A DNA stretch of 64,000 nucleotides from Pseudobutyrivibrio sp. 49 (lineage in GTDB: Bacteria > Bacillota > Clostridia > Lachnospirales > Lachnospiraceae): positions 1 to 64,000 of the forward strand of contig NZ_FNDP01000015.1 in NCBI RefSeq assembly GCF_900100545.1, in the 5' to 3' direction. The notes below the pieces were generated by a model. The model saw only the letters and a list, made by a program, of their open reading frames with translations. It was not told the DNA's origin and ran no database searches. The position numbers and the translations under genes are program-made. This document shows positions 37,506 to 45,865 of this stretch, one piece after another; the first letter of the stretch is position 1, and each line of letters starts with the position of its first letter.

Positions 37506-38417
37506 TTAACCCTTTACTGAACCAACCATGATACCTGCATCGAAGTACTTCTGGAAGAATGGATACATTACTAAAAGTGGTAAACTTGAAATAATGATGG
37601 TTGCGTACTTAAGTAGTTCTGCCAATTGTGCTCTCTGAGCTGTCGACTGCATATCAGCAATCATTCCCGGATCTGGCTGATTTTGAATCAGTATAGATCT
37701 TAAAACCAACTGCAAAGGTTGTTTTGAAGCAGAATTAAGATATATCATAGCGTCGAAATAACTATTCCACATTCCAACGAACTGCCATAGACAGAGAACA
37801 GCAATTACAGGAGCACAAACTGGCAAAAGGATTTTGAAGAAAAAGGTTAGTTCATTAGCTCCGTCTACTTCTGCAGCTTCTCTTAACTCTGAAGGGATAC
37901 CTCTATAATATGTTCTGGCAATAATCATATTCCAAACTGAGAATGTTCCAGGAAGAATTACTGCCCACATGCTATCAAGTAAGCCCATCTTGCTTATCAA
38001 CAAATATGTAGGAATCAATCCACCACCAAAGAACATAGTAATCATAAAAATGGTGTTAAAGAATTTTCTTCCCTTGAACTCCTCCAATGACATTGGATAA
38101 GCACAAAGCATTGTGATAAACACAGATAAAAATGTAAATAATACTGAATAAAGAATTGAGTTTTTAAAGCCAACCCAAATCTGTGCATTTGAAATAACTC
38201 TTTCATAAGCGGTAAGTGTCCACTTTTCTAAATCGAATGTAAGACCCTTATTCTGAAGAGTGATTGGATCCATAAACGATGCGATAACGATGTAAATCAT
38301 AGGTACGATAATCGCAAGAACGAATAGACCCAAAAGTATATATCCAATAAGTAAGAATGTCTTATCACCTAGTGAATACTTGGCGAATTTACTTTTTTTC
38401 TTCTTCTTTGTTTCCAT
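37506..38417 (-). CDS. Carbohydrate ABC permease (LplC-like)
   Basis: About 303 residues, six membrane segments, CUT1 permease of the MalG/LplC side. The EAA loop reads LREAAEVDGANELTFFFKILLP. A lysine-rich N terminus precedes the first helix. Start chosen at ATG 38417, 5 bp after GGAGG; ATG 38420 is also possible and the longer frame starts with TTG. It pairs with the LplB-like gene directly upstream. Confidence 0.93.
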   Translation of the reverse strand: METKKKKKSKFAKYSLGDKTFLLIGYILLGLFVLAIIVPMIYIVIASFMDPITLQNKGLTFDLEKWTLTAYERVISNAQIWVGFKNSILYSVLFTFLSVFITMLCAYPMSLEEFKGRKFFNTIFMITMFFGGGLIPTYLLISKMGLLDSMWAVILPGTFSVWNMIIARTYYRGIPSELREAAEVDGANELTFFFKILLPVCAPVIAVLCLWQFVGMWNSYFDAMIYLNSASKQPLQLVLRSILIQNQPDPGMIADMQSTAQRAQLAELLKYATIIISSLPLLVMYPFFQKYFDAGIMVGSVKG

Positions 38418-38429
38418 CATAACCTCCAA

Positions 38430-39341
38430 TTAAAGTCCCTGTCCGTCATTCATCTTTTCAACCACCTTATTAACAACGATTAATAAGATAAGGTTGATAA
38501 CAGTGTTGAACAAACCAACGGCTGTTGAATAACTATAGTTTCCATCCAGAAGACCTTTCTTATATACATAGGTAGCAATGATTTCTGATGCACCTAAGTT
38601 CAAATCTGTCTGTAATGCATATGCCTTTTCAAATCCAAGGCTCATGATGTTTCCGGCCTGAAGAATAAACTGGATAACTACCATATCTTTAATTGCTGGC
38701 CACTCAACCGCTTTGATCTGCTGGAAGATGTTTGCTCCATCAATCTGAGCAGCTTCCTTAAGTTCCTGGCTGGCATTTGCAAGTGCTGCAGTGTACATAA
38801 TTGATGCCCAACCTGCACCCTGCCAGATACCAGATGTAATGTAAATTGGTCTGAACGCTTCAGGTAATGTTAGGAAATTGATTGTAGTTCCAAGTAACAT
38901 ATTAAGTGGTCCTGTTACTGAAAGGAAAATTCTAACCATACCGCAAAGTACGATAACTGAGATAAAGTTTGGCATATAGAGCACCAACTGAATCTTCTGT
39001 TTGATTCGCGCGCTCTCTATTCTATTAAGTAGCAGTGCTAAGATAATTGGTACTGGGAAGCCCCACAATAATCCGAACACACTAAGCTTCAAAGTGTTTA
39101 CCAGATATGTCATAAAATCTGGTGATGAAAGAAATTGCCTGAAATATTCAAAACCAACCCACTCACTATTTAAGAATCCTTTGAATGGACTGTACTTTTC
39201 AAAAGCAATTAGAATACCACCCATTGGTAAGTATTTGAAAATTATAGTCAGTAATAATGCTGGTCCTAAAAAGAACACATATAATCTCCAATGATGCATC
39301 ACATACAACCAAGTGTTATGCATTTTCGCCTTCGTCTTCAT
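38430..39341 (-). CDS. Carbohydrate ABC permease (LplB-like)
   Basis: 303 residues, six membrane segments. N-terminal block FLGPALLLTIIFKYLPMGGILIAF is characteristic of LplB proteins, and the EAA loop reads LKEAAQIDGANIFQQIKAVEWP. First gene of the operon, with AGGAGGAG before the ATG. Its promoter region faces a LacI gene and holds palindromes at 39374-39389 and 39399-39416. Confidence 0.93.
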   Translation of the reverse strand: MKTKAKMHNTWLYVMHHWRLYVFFLGPALLLTIIFKYLPMGGILIAFEKYSPFKGFLNSEWVGFEYFRQFLSSPDFMTYLVNTLKLSVFGLLWGFPVPIILALLLNRIESARIKQKIQLVLYMPNFISVIVLCGMVRIFLSVTGPLNMLLGTTINFLTLPEAFRPIYITSGIWQGAGWASIMYTAALANASQELKEAAQIDGANIFQQIKAVEWPAIKDMVVIQFILQAGNIMSLGFEKAYALQTDLNLGASEIIATYVYKKGLLDGNYSYSTAVGLFNTVINLILLIVVNKVVEKMNDGQGL

Positions 39342-39588
39342 TTCTCCTCCTTATGTTGCACTTGTTTGTGCATTTGTGCATTTGCACAAGTTTTTCGATG
39401 TGTTAAATATAACACATTTTTACATATGTCGCAATTGTTATTTCAGGTTTGTGTAATGTATACAGAATGGGCTATTTACTTTTGTTCAAATGTATCATAA
39501 TTTTTTCACATTTTTACATTTGACAAAATGATTTTTACATTTTATGATAGTTAGGACAATAAAAATCAACTACGTTTGGGGGATTATT
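39342..39588. promoter_or_regulatory. Divergent regulatory region, first fructan locus
   Basis: Holds TTGTGCA-TT-TGCACAA (39374-39389) and TGTGTTA-N4-TAACACA (39399-39416) on the operon side, and box TTGTTCAAATGTATCATA (39482-39499) on the LacI side. The LacI promoter is TTGACA (39520-39525), 17-bp spacer, TATGAT (39543-39548). The 18-mer box recurs with two changes at 51591-51608 before the paralogous LacI gene. Confidence 0.7.
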
Positions 39589-40644
39589 ATGGCGAATAAA
39601 GTCACCATTCAAGATATTGCAGATGCCCTCGGGGTATCTAGAAATACAGTTTCAAAGGCTATCAATAATACAGGTATCTTAGCAGATGCCACCAGAGAAA
39701 AGGTTTTAGCAAAAGCTGTTGAGATGGGATATAAACAATTTTCCTATGCTAATTCTATGGAAGATTTTCTGGATAAGGCCTCAGCAAAAAAACCTATAGC
39801 AACTGGAGATATAGCTTTTTTCAGTGGCACATTTCTAGACAATTCACATTTTGCATCTACTATGCTTGATAAATTTCAATATGAAATAACACAGCTGGGC
39901 TACGGTCTTACAATGCAGCGTATCACACCTGAAAATGTAGAAAGCCTTAGTCTTCCAGCCAGCTTTAATAAGGAAAGAACTCAGGGTATTATCTGCGTAG
40001 AGATGTTTAATCAAAAATACTGCGAGATGCTTTGCGATTTAAACATTCCTATATTATTTGTAGATGCTCCCGTAGGAAGCTACAGCCATCAGCTTGCTGG
40101 TGATGTTCTTCTTATGGACAACACCACTGGCATCTTCACTATAATTGCTGAAATGAAAAAGCGTGGAATTAAGGAAATCGGCTTTATAGGAGAGTCAAAC
40201 CACTGCCGTTCTTTCTTTGAAAGATATGTAGCCTTTAGAAACGCCATGTTTTTAAATGGTCTTGAGATTGACGAGAAATACTGTCTCACAGATATCCATA
40301 AGCATGGACCAGAATATTTTGCTTGCCTTTTCGAAAAGCTATCAAAGCTTGAGAAATTGCCTGAGCTTTTCATCTGTGCAAATGATTTCGTTGCTATTGA
40401 TCTTGTAAACTGTCTCAAGATTCAAAAGCATTCGTATCCAGAGGATGTTATGATTTGTGGCTTCGATGATTCTGCTGAATCAAAGGTAATGACTCCTGCT
40501 CTTACCACCTGTCACATTCACTCACAGATTATGGGATTTACTGCTGCAAATCTTTTAGTATCAAGAATTGAGCAGCCAGATTTGAATTACCGCACAGTAT
40601 ATACAGAAGCAAATCTTATTTTAAGAGGTTCCACTAAAGATTAA
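39589..40644 (+). CDS. LacI-family regulator of the fructan operon
   Basis: 351 residues from ATG 39589 (GGGGGA 5 bp upstream; an earlier in-frame ATG is rejected). The helix-turn-helix is VTIQDIADALGVSRNTVSKAINN, and a periplasmic-binding-like sensor domain follows (61-351). Divergent from LplB, so probably represses the operon until a fructo-oligosaccharide binds. It is a clear paralogue of the regulator at 51.7 kb: both have the unusual MGYKQF after the hinge and ICGFDD(S/A)(A/P)ES near the end. Confidence 0.93.
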   Translation: MANKVTIQDIADALGVSRNTVSKAINNTGILADATREKVLAKAVEMGYKQFSYANSMEDFLDKASAKKPIATGDIAFFSGTFLDNSHFASTMLDKFQYEITQLGYGLTMQRITPENVESLSLPASFNKERTQGIICVEMFNQKYCEMLCDLNIPILFVDAPVGSYSHQLAGDVLLMDNTTGIFTIIAEMKKRGIKEIGFIGESNHCRSFFERYVAFRNAMFLNGLEIDEKYCLTDIHKHGPEYFACLFEKLSKLEKLPELFICANDFVAIDLVNCLKIQKHSYPEDVMICGFDDSAESKVMTPALTTCHIHSQIMGFTAANLLVSRIEQPDLNYRTVYTEANLILRGSTKD

Positions 40645-40661
40645 AATTCACATAACAAAAG

Positions 40662-40693
40662 AAAGGTTGTCCACTTGATAGTGAGCAACCTTT
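40662..40693 (+). terminator. Terminator of the first LacI gene
   Basis: AAAGGTTG pairs with CAACCTTT, with inner CACT/AGTG, followed by T7. It is strong and also marks the left edge of the accessory island. Confidence 0.9.
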
Positions 40694-40703
40694 TTTTGTT
40701 ACT

Positions 40704-40754
40704 TTAATATTCTATCTCCAGTGCTTCAATAATGTCTTCTAGCTTAACTTTCAT
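40704..40754 (-). pseudogene. Truncated N terminus resembling UPF0158 proteins
   Basis: A 16-codon reading frame, MKVKLEDIIEALEIEY, resembles the start of UPF0158-family proteins (MKVKLxDIIxAIE). It ends at a stop right beside the LacI terminator, so the rest of the gene is missing. The inverted repeat 40766-40802 lies directly upstream and may have been its operator. Identification from 16 residues is tentative. Confidence 0.35.
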
Positions 40755-40765
40755 AAATATTTTCC

Positions 40766-40802
40766 ATTTCGCAAATTTAAACAATTTATATTTTTGCGAA
40801 AT
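40766..40802. repeat. 10-bp perfect inverted repeat
   Basis: ATTTCGCAAA and TTTGCGAAAT separated by 17 bp, upstream of the truncated frame. The stretch 40803-40887 shows a TATAAT (40831-40836) and an AACAGG...CCTGTT pair, but no gene. Confidence 0.6.
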
Positions 40803-40887
40803 GCTTTACGGGCCAAAACAGGGGTTTATAATGTTTTCACCTGTTCAATAAATGGTAGGTCGGTTTTATGATCACTTTTTCAAAAAA

Positions 40888-42216
40888 TTACTCTATTGAA
40901 TTTATCCATTCGGCAGCTAAATAAAGTGGCACATTTACCATCCATTCTTGTTCTTTGTATCCAGACATAGAAAATCTAACTGGTTTTAATTCATTATTGT
41001 CATCATAAACAGTTTTTAAACTTTTTGATCTTAGGTTTTCTTCGGCCTTCACTTCTATAGGATATACTGCATCTTTTTGAACTAAGAAATCTAATTCCAA
41101 CGTAGAATTTTCCTTAGAATAATAATACAATTTTTCTCCAAGAGATATTAGTTCCTGCGCAATGAATTGCTCTGTAAATGCCCCCTTATATTCTTCAAAA
41201 TAGTTTTCTCCAGTTAAAACCTCTTTTGCTGTGACATCAGCCATTGCTCCCAATAAGCCTAAGTCCGAGAGAAAAAGTTTAAAAGCGCTCATGTCTTCAT
41301 AGAATTTTAACGGTCTCTGTACTTTGTTAACTCTTACAACTTTATGAATCAATCCTGCGTTAACAAGCCATTGGATTGCATCTTCAAAATCTTTGGCACG
41401 AGCACCTTTTTTTACTACGCCATAAACAAATTTCTTATTTTCTTTTGCTAGCTGTGAGGTTATACTATTCCAAACCATTATAACTTTAGCTAATAGCTCA
41501 TCTGGCACATGTGTCGAAAAATCCTTCTCATAATCGCTTAATATTCGTTGCTGGATTTTTCTGACCTGTTTTAGATTCTCTTCTTCCAAATATTTTTTAA
41601 CAACTTCAGGCATACCTCCAACATAATAATATTGACGAAGTAAATCTGTTAACCTTGATGAAAATGTTGCGAGTTCTTCCCAACGGTGTTCTCTAATCTG
41701 ATCCACTAAAATACTATTACCGGTTGCCTCAACGAATTCTAGAAAGTTCATAGGATACATATTTATTTCATCAACTTTACCTACAGGAAATCCTGTCCCT
41801 GTATTTTCATCGTTGTTATTTTGACTTTTCTTTGTACGAAGTCTTACCCCCAACAAACTACCTGCGACAACAATATGGTATTCATTAGCATTTTCACAAA
41901 AATATTTAAGGCTAGTTATTCCACGTGGTACTGACTGTATTTCGTCCAAAATTATTAGTGTCTCTCTGGGATGAATTTCTTCACCTGAAATCGAAGAGAA
42001 TCCACGTAATAAACGTTTTGTATCATAATCTGAAAATAGCGATAGCATCTCTGGAGAATCATCGCAATTTATATATGCAACATTTTTATATTCATTACGC
42101 CCAAATTCTTTTAAAATCCAGGTCTTTCCAACCTGTCTAGCACCATCTAGTATTAATGGCTTTCTGTCTTTATCATTTTTCCATGCTAAAAGCTGTGAAT
42201 ATACTTGTCTTTTCAT
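40888..42216 (-). CDS. DUF4143 AAA ATPase
   Basis: About 442 residues from ATG 42216 (GGAGG 7 bp upstream; the longer frame runs back into repeat DNA). AAA_14 domain with Walker A LDGARQVGKTWIL, Walker B LIILDEIQSVP, then the DUF4143 region and a C-terminal nuclease-like strand LELDFLVQKDAVYPIEVKA. These ATPases are widespread accessory genes of uncertain role. It heads the accessory island and is preceded by four boxes at exact 33-bp spacing. Confidence 0.92.
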   Translation of the reverse strand: MKRQVYSQLLAWKNDKDRKPLILDGARQVGKTWILKEFGRNEYKNVAYINCDDSPEMLSLFSDYDTKRLLRGFSSISGEEIHPRETLIILDEIQSVPRGITSLKYFCENANEYHIVVAGSLLGVRLRTKKSQNNNDENTGTGFPVGKVDEINMYPMNFLEFVEATGNSILVDQIREHRWEELATFSSRLTDLLRQYYYVGGMPEVVKKYLEEENLKQVRKIQQRILSDYEKDFSTHVPDELLAKVIMVWNSITSQLAKENKKFVYGVVKKGARAKDFEDAIQWLVNAGLIHKVVRVNKVQRPLKFYEDMSAFKLFLSDLGLLGAMADVTAKEVLTGENYFEEYKGAFTEQFIAQELISLGEKLYYYSKENSTLELDFLVQKDAVYPIEVKAEENLRSKSLKTVYDDNNELKPVRFSMSGYKEQEWMVNVPLYLAAEWINSIE

Positions 42217-42231
42217 ATGACCCTCCATTTT

Positions 42232-42341
42232 TATGAGCGAATATCTATAGATAGAATACAATTTTATGAGGGAATTATCAAGGCTATAGAACAAAAAAAT
42301 GAGGGAAATATCTAGGCGATTTAACAATTTTATTAGCGAAT
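42232..42341. repeat. Four operator-like boxes at 33-bp period
   Basis: TATGAGCGAAT (42232), TATGAGGGAAT (42265), AATGAGGGAAA (42298) and TATTAGCGAAT (42331) start exactly 33 bp apart, about three helical turns, so all face one side of the DNA. They lie upstream of the DUF4143 start. Spacers are unrelated in sequence, unlike CRISPR. Confidence 0.75.
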
Positions 42342-42364
42342 CTATGTACCTTTATTCTTGTTAC

Positions 42365-42802
42365 CTACAATGACATTTCCATCGATACAACGCCATTGTC
42401 ATTTCCTGTTTCTTCAAAATCCATGCGCTTATATAGTTCATATGCCGTCTTCATTACATCTGGCCTAGTAGTAAATGTCAACAACTCATAACCTAATATA
42501 CGCGCTTGTTCTATCATAGAATTAAGGAAGATCCTTGCATAACCTTTACCGCGGTATTCTGGTCTAATAAACAATCGTTTACCTTCACATGTCTTTGCAT
42601 CTATTTTCTTAATAGCAATGCATCCTACTGGTTCACCACCTTCGTATCCAACAAGGATTGCACCGTCTTTATAAAATCCTGCTAAATCTGCCAATTCCTT
42701 ATCAAAGGAAACAAAACATCCCTCTGCTCCTTTTATTTGGGAATACTCCTTAAACAGATTTTTAATAACTGAATAATCATCTGAACATTTTACTTCTAAC
42801 AT
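42365..42802 (-). CDS. GNAT-family N-acetyltransferase
   Basis: 145 residues. Acetyl-CoA-binding motif in RLFIRPEYRGKGYARIFLNSMIEQA, preceded by GYEGGEPVGCIAIKK and followed by LLTFTTRPDVMKTAYELYKRMDFEETG. Substrate unknown. GGGGGAAG precedes the ATG. It lies 27 bp after the Fic gene and is probably cotranscribed with it. Small GNATs beside Fic or other toxin genes can be toxins or modifiers, but nothing here proves that. Confidence 0.88.
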   Translation of the reverse strand: MLEVKCSDDYSVIKNLFKEYSQIKGAEGCFVSFDKELADLAGFYKDGAILVGYEGGEPVGCIAIKKIDAKTCEGKRLFIRPEYRGKGYARIFLNSMIEQARILGYELLTFTTRPDVMKTAYELYKRMDFEETGNDNGVVSMEMSL

Positions 42803-42829
42803 TATCTTCCCCCTACAACTACGATTTAC

Positions 42830-43771
42830 TTATTTCATCTTTTTCCAACAATATTTTTTTAGGAAATCACTAATTTCAGTAATGTCTGCACTTTCATAGA
42901 AAGCAACAAGTTTCTTTTTAAACTCTGGAACGTAATTTTCCGGAATGACAATTAAGCCTAAGCCATGAGTTATCATATAGTGATTAGCAAATATTACTGA
43001 AGCTCGCTTGTTTCCATCCACAAATATCTGAGTTCTCATGCAATACATGCACAATTCAATAGCAATATCTAACGGATTCATACCACTTTTAAGAATATCA
43101 TTTATTCTTTCAATTATCTGCGATTCTATTGGTAATGGCGGTACATATTTAGTTCCTCCAATAGAAACTGGTACTCCCCTTATTCTTCCACCATCATGGA
43201 AAAATCCTTCATTTACAAGCTTTGCTATATGACACAATAAATAATAATTACTATCAGCCTGAATCACGTCATTATCAAGAATAAATTTCCACGCATGCTT
43301 TAAATTAAGAATTTTTTGTACATCGTCAGCTGTCATACCATTAACTGTACCATTCTCAATAATCTCTTCCGTCTGCGGAAATGTTGTGGCAACACCTTCC
43401 AATACAGCCTGATCATATATATTGGACTTCATATTCGCTCGTGCAAAATCAAGATTTGAAATCACTTCAGACGAAAGTTCACTCTGAGTATACCCATTTG
43501 CAGCTAGCTCTTTATCAACTCTTCGAATCTGCTTCTTGAGTTCTCTAGCTTCTTTTGTATTACGAAGCAATAACTGATACAAATCATCAGAATAAACATC
43601 CACATACGTAGAGGTTAATCTGCCATTTACTCTTTTACGAATATATAAGTATTTGCCACTACTATTTTCTTTTACTTCAGGCGAGCCATCGTAGGGAATC
43701 AAATTCAATCGTGCCTGATAATCAGCTCTTTCCTGTAACAACTTTTGGATTACATTAAAATTACTATCCAT
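42830..43771 (-). CDS. Fic/DOC family protein with Gln in place of catalytic His
   Basis: 313 residues with a Fic core near 185-290. The active loop reads RTQIFVDGNKRASVIFAN where the canonical motif is HxFxDGNGRxxR, so the catalytic His is Gln and the final Arg is absent. The N-terminal half is charged and helical. AMPylation is therefore doubtful; a different activity, or a natural Gln-bearing subfamily, is possible. AAAGGAG precedes the ATG. Four copies of an invertedly arranged TTTAGGGAACTTT box lie upstream, suggesting autoregulation. Confidence 0.85.
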   Translation of the reverse strand: MDSNFNVIQKLLQERADYQARLNLIPYDGSPEVKENSSGKYLYIRKRVNGRLTSTYVDVYSDDLYQLLLRNTKEARELKKQIRRVDKELAANGYTQSELSSEVISNLDFARANMKSNIYDQAVLEGVATTFPQTEEIIENGTVNGMTADDVQKILNLKHAWKFILDNDVIQADSNYYLLCHIAKLVNEGFFHDGGRIRGVPVSIGGTKYVPPLPIESQIIERINDILKSGMNPLDIAIELCMYCMRTQIFVDGNKRASVIFANHYMITHGLGLIVIPENYVPEFKKKLVAFYESADITEISDFLKKYCWKKMK

Positions 43772-43781
43772 CTAAAACTCC

Positions 43782-43885
43782 TTTAGGGAACTTTTACATC
43801 TAAATAGTAACAAAAAGTTCCCTAAAGCACAAGAAATTTTAGGGAACTTTTTTGTCCTAATACGGTTATAAAGTTCCCTAAATTT
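43782..43885. repeat. Four TTTAGGGAACTTT boxes upstream of fic
   Basis: Direct at 43782-43795, inverted at 43812-43827, direct at 43837-43853, inverted at 43870-43885: two inverted-repeat pairs within 104 bp, starting 11 bp before the fic start. Pattern of a repressor operator array. Confidence 0.75.
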
Positions 43886-43928
43886 ATCCTTGGTATAACA
43901 CCCGGAATATAACCGTAAGAAAAAATTA

Positions 43929-43959
43929 GACCTCCATCACTCTCACAGTGATAGAGGTC
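43929..43959 (-). terminator. Terminator of the HipBA-like operon
   Basis: GACCTC-C-ATCACT pairs with AGTGAT-A-GAGGTC around a 5-nt loop. The minus strand continues TAATTTTTTC. Confidence 0.75.
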
Positions 43960-44082
43960 GTTTCGACAAACTCGAAGTTATAATACTGTTGTCGTCCTAT
44001 CATTCCTTTTGAATATAGTTATGCGCTTCCCAAAAACAATCCAGTGCAGTAAGTATATCTTTTGATTTGTATCTTTTTGTTA

Positions 44083-45276
44083 CTACTGTAAGCAATTCTT
44101 AAATCCTACTTCACTGACATTTTTCTTTTCTGAGAACAAAGAAATTGTCTTTCCCTGTTGAAAATCTTTAAACATAACCTGCTTTGTATAGTAGTTTTTA
44201 GCTATAAGCTCTGCTCTTTCCTCAGATTGACCATTATTACAATAAAACTCTTTAATCTCCGCAGGGGATGGTAACAAGTCCATCTTAACAATGTTTTTAT
44301 TTTTGATATGGGAAAGCATTTTCTCTTCATTCTTATAGAATGAAGTAATCTCTCTTCCAAGCATTTCCACCCTAGTGAAAGGTCTTTTCATCAAGTCTGC
44401 ATAAAACATACTATTACCTGAATCGAATATTGGGGCTGGTCCAATAAGCTTCATGGTATTGGTATCTCTTATAACTCCAAAATTCATCATATGCTCATCA
44501 GTGTTACTGAGAATGAAATCCATTGATGTCTGGAAATCCATGAACTCTTGAATCTGCCCTCTTTCTATCCCATTATCAATACAAATCTTTATGTAAGCTT
44601 CGTAATTCGATGTGTCGTTTTGAACCTTTGCGGATGAAAGAACTTCATATGCTGAAACCAGCTCAACATCCTTGGATGTAAATGCATCACAAACACTTAT
44701 CCTTCCACCATCTTCAGCCAACGAACATTCATACCTTACAAATGGTATGTCATTGTTTTGTCGTTGATATAAAGTGGTTGCTACAACTTCATTTACACTC
44801 TGCTGACCATTATACTTATAACTTTCCTTTACAAGTCTTGGAATAGATTCACTCAAATCCCAATACTTTTCCATCTGGCCACCAAGAGAAGCATTTGGAT
44901 CATATGATGTGCTATTATGATACGGTATTTTACCCTCGTTATACTCTTTCAGATTAAAGAAATTGATATCCTCATACTTTAGATCCATATTTACAGGACA
45001 AATCCAATATGTATCAGTAACACTTAAAGCAAGATTCTTAGCCAGGTATTCCTCTGACGTAGTTACTTCAAGACTGTTGATCAAAGACTTTATAGTATCT
45101 CTGCTGGCAGGAATAGCCCTCATCATCCACCATTTTTTTATGTTCTCTACTGTGCTGTTTCCCATATATGGTGATAAACCATTATTGTTATCCTGATAAG
45201 CTACAACACGTCCAGAGTCATCAATAACAATGGTGCCACATATATCGTTTTTATGTTTTAAATAATATGTTCCCAT
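44083..45276 (-). CDS. HipA-like kinase, probably frameshifted near its C terminus
   Basis: 397 residues. The kinase core shows DFILSNTDEHMMNFGVIRD (HipA-type catalytic loop) and PIFDSGNSMFY (metal-binding DxG-like). The N-terminal part is unlike classical HipA. It overlaps the helix-turn-helix partner by 19 bp. The frame stops after GFKNCLQ. One missing A in the short A-run near 44100 would give GFKELLTVVTKRYKSKDIL and continue smoothly to a stop at 44000-44002, adding about 30 residues. Likely a toxin or sensor kinase; assembly error possible. Confidence 0.75.
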   Translation of the reverse strand: MGTYYLKHKNDICGTIVIDDSGRVVAYQDNNNGLSPYMGNSTVENIKKWWMMRAIPASRDTIKSLINSLEVTTSEEYLAKNLALSVTDTYWICPVNMDLKYEDINFFNLKEYNEGKIPYHNSTSYDPNASLGGQMEKYWDLSESIPRLVKESYKYNGQQSVNEVVATTLYQRQNNDIPFVRYECSLAEDGGRISVCDAFTSKDVELVSAYEVLSSAKVQNDTSNYEAYIKICIDNGIERGQIQEFMDFQTSMDFILSNTDEHMMNFGVIRDTNTMKLIGPAPIFDSGNSMFYADLMKRPFTRVEMLGREITSFYKNEEKMLSHIKNKNIVKMDLLPSPAEIKEFYCNNGQSEERAELIAKNYYTKQVMFKDFQQGKTISLFSEKKNVSEVGFKNCLQ

Positions 45277-45695
45277 AATAGTTTCTCCGCTTGAGCCTGT
45301 TCATCATAGGCATCTATTATGACTTTTGTTAGTATCTCTTTTGTCTTATTGTAATCGCTATCAATAATTATGCGGTCTTCTTTGTAAATAGCCCTATACT
45401 GACCATCTTCCTTAACCAAAAGCTCTATTCCATCACTTGAACTCTTCCACTTAAAAGAATATCCCTTATATTTCCCTGCATAACCATCGAGAATACTAAA
45501 ATCATTTAGCAATTCATCAATATTACATTCCAAATATATTGCTAACTTTAATACTGTTTCAGCTATTGCATTGTTTATGTTCGTTTTTCCATTACAAAGC
45601 TCATTTACAGTCGTGTATGGAATCCCTGTCTCTTTTGAAATTCTATATGCTGTTTTCCCGCTTGATTTTACAATCTCGATAAACTTATCATTCAT
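45258..45695 (-). CDS. HipB-like helix-turn-helix partner
   Basis: 145 residues. XRE-type helix-turn-helix at 12-65 (GKTAYRISKETGIPYTTVNELCNGKTN), then an acidic C-terminal domain. It precedes and overlaps the HipA-like gene, the order expected for antitoxin-repressor then kinase. GAGGTAG precedes the ATG. Two palindromic ATAACG...CGTTAT sites lie upstream, fitting autorepression. Confidence 0.85.
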   Translation of the reverse strand: MNDKFIEIVKSSGKTAYRISKETGIPYTTVNELCNGKTNINNAIAETVLKLAIYLECNIDELLNDFSILDGYAGKYKGYSFKWKSSSDGIELLVKEDGQYRAIYKEDRIIIDSDYNKTKEILTKVIIDAYDEQAQAEKLLWEHII

Positions 45696-45730
45696 AAAAT
45701 CTACCTCTTTGGGTTTCTGATAAACATATT

Positions 45731-45783
45731 ATAACGCATATTCGTAATATATTCAAATATCTCTATAACGAATTTACGTTATA
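45731..45783. promoter_or_regulatory. Paired palindromic operators of the HipBA-like operon
   Basis: ATAACG-N6-CGTAAT (45731-45748, one mismatch) and TATAACG-N6-CGTTATA (45764-45783, perfect). Centres are 34 bp apart. They lie 36-88 bp upstream of the helix-turn-helix gene. Confidence 0.75.
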
Positions 45784-45817
45784 TTTTTTTGAACAATAAT
45801 ACTAAAACTTGAAAAAA

Positions 45818-45849
45818 TGTGGAAGCTAACTATCTCGTCAGCTTCCACA
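45818..45849 (-). terminator. Terminator of the seven-repeat protein gene
   Basis: TGTGGAAGCT (45818-45827) pairs with AGCTTCCACA (45840-45849). Six T follow on the minus strand. Confidence 0.88.
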
Positions 45850-45865
45850 CTTCTTTTACTCTAGA

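Noticed and set aside
42232-42341. Possible CRISPR array
   Set aside because: The repeated units are only 11 bp, imperfect, and lack uniform repeat-spacer structure; no cas gene is in the window.
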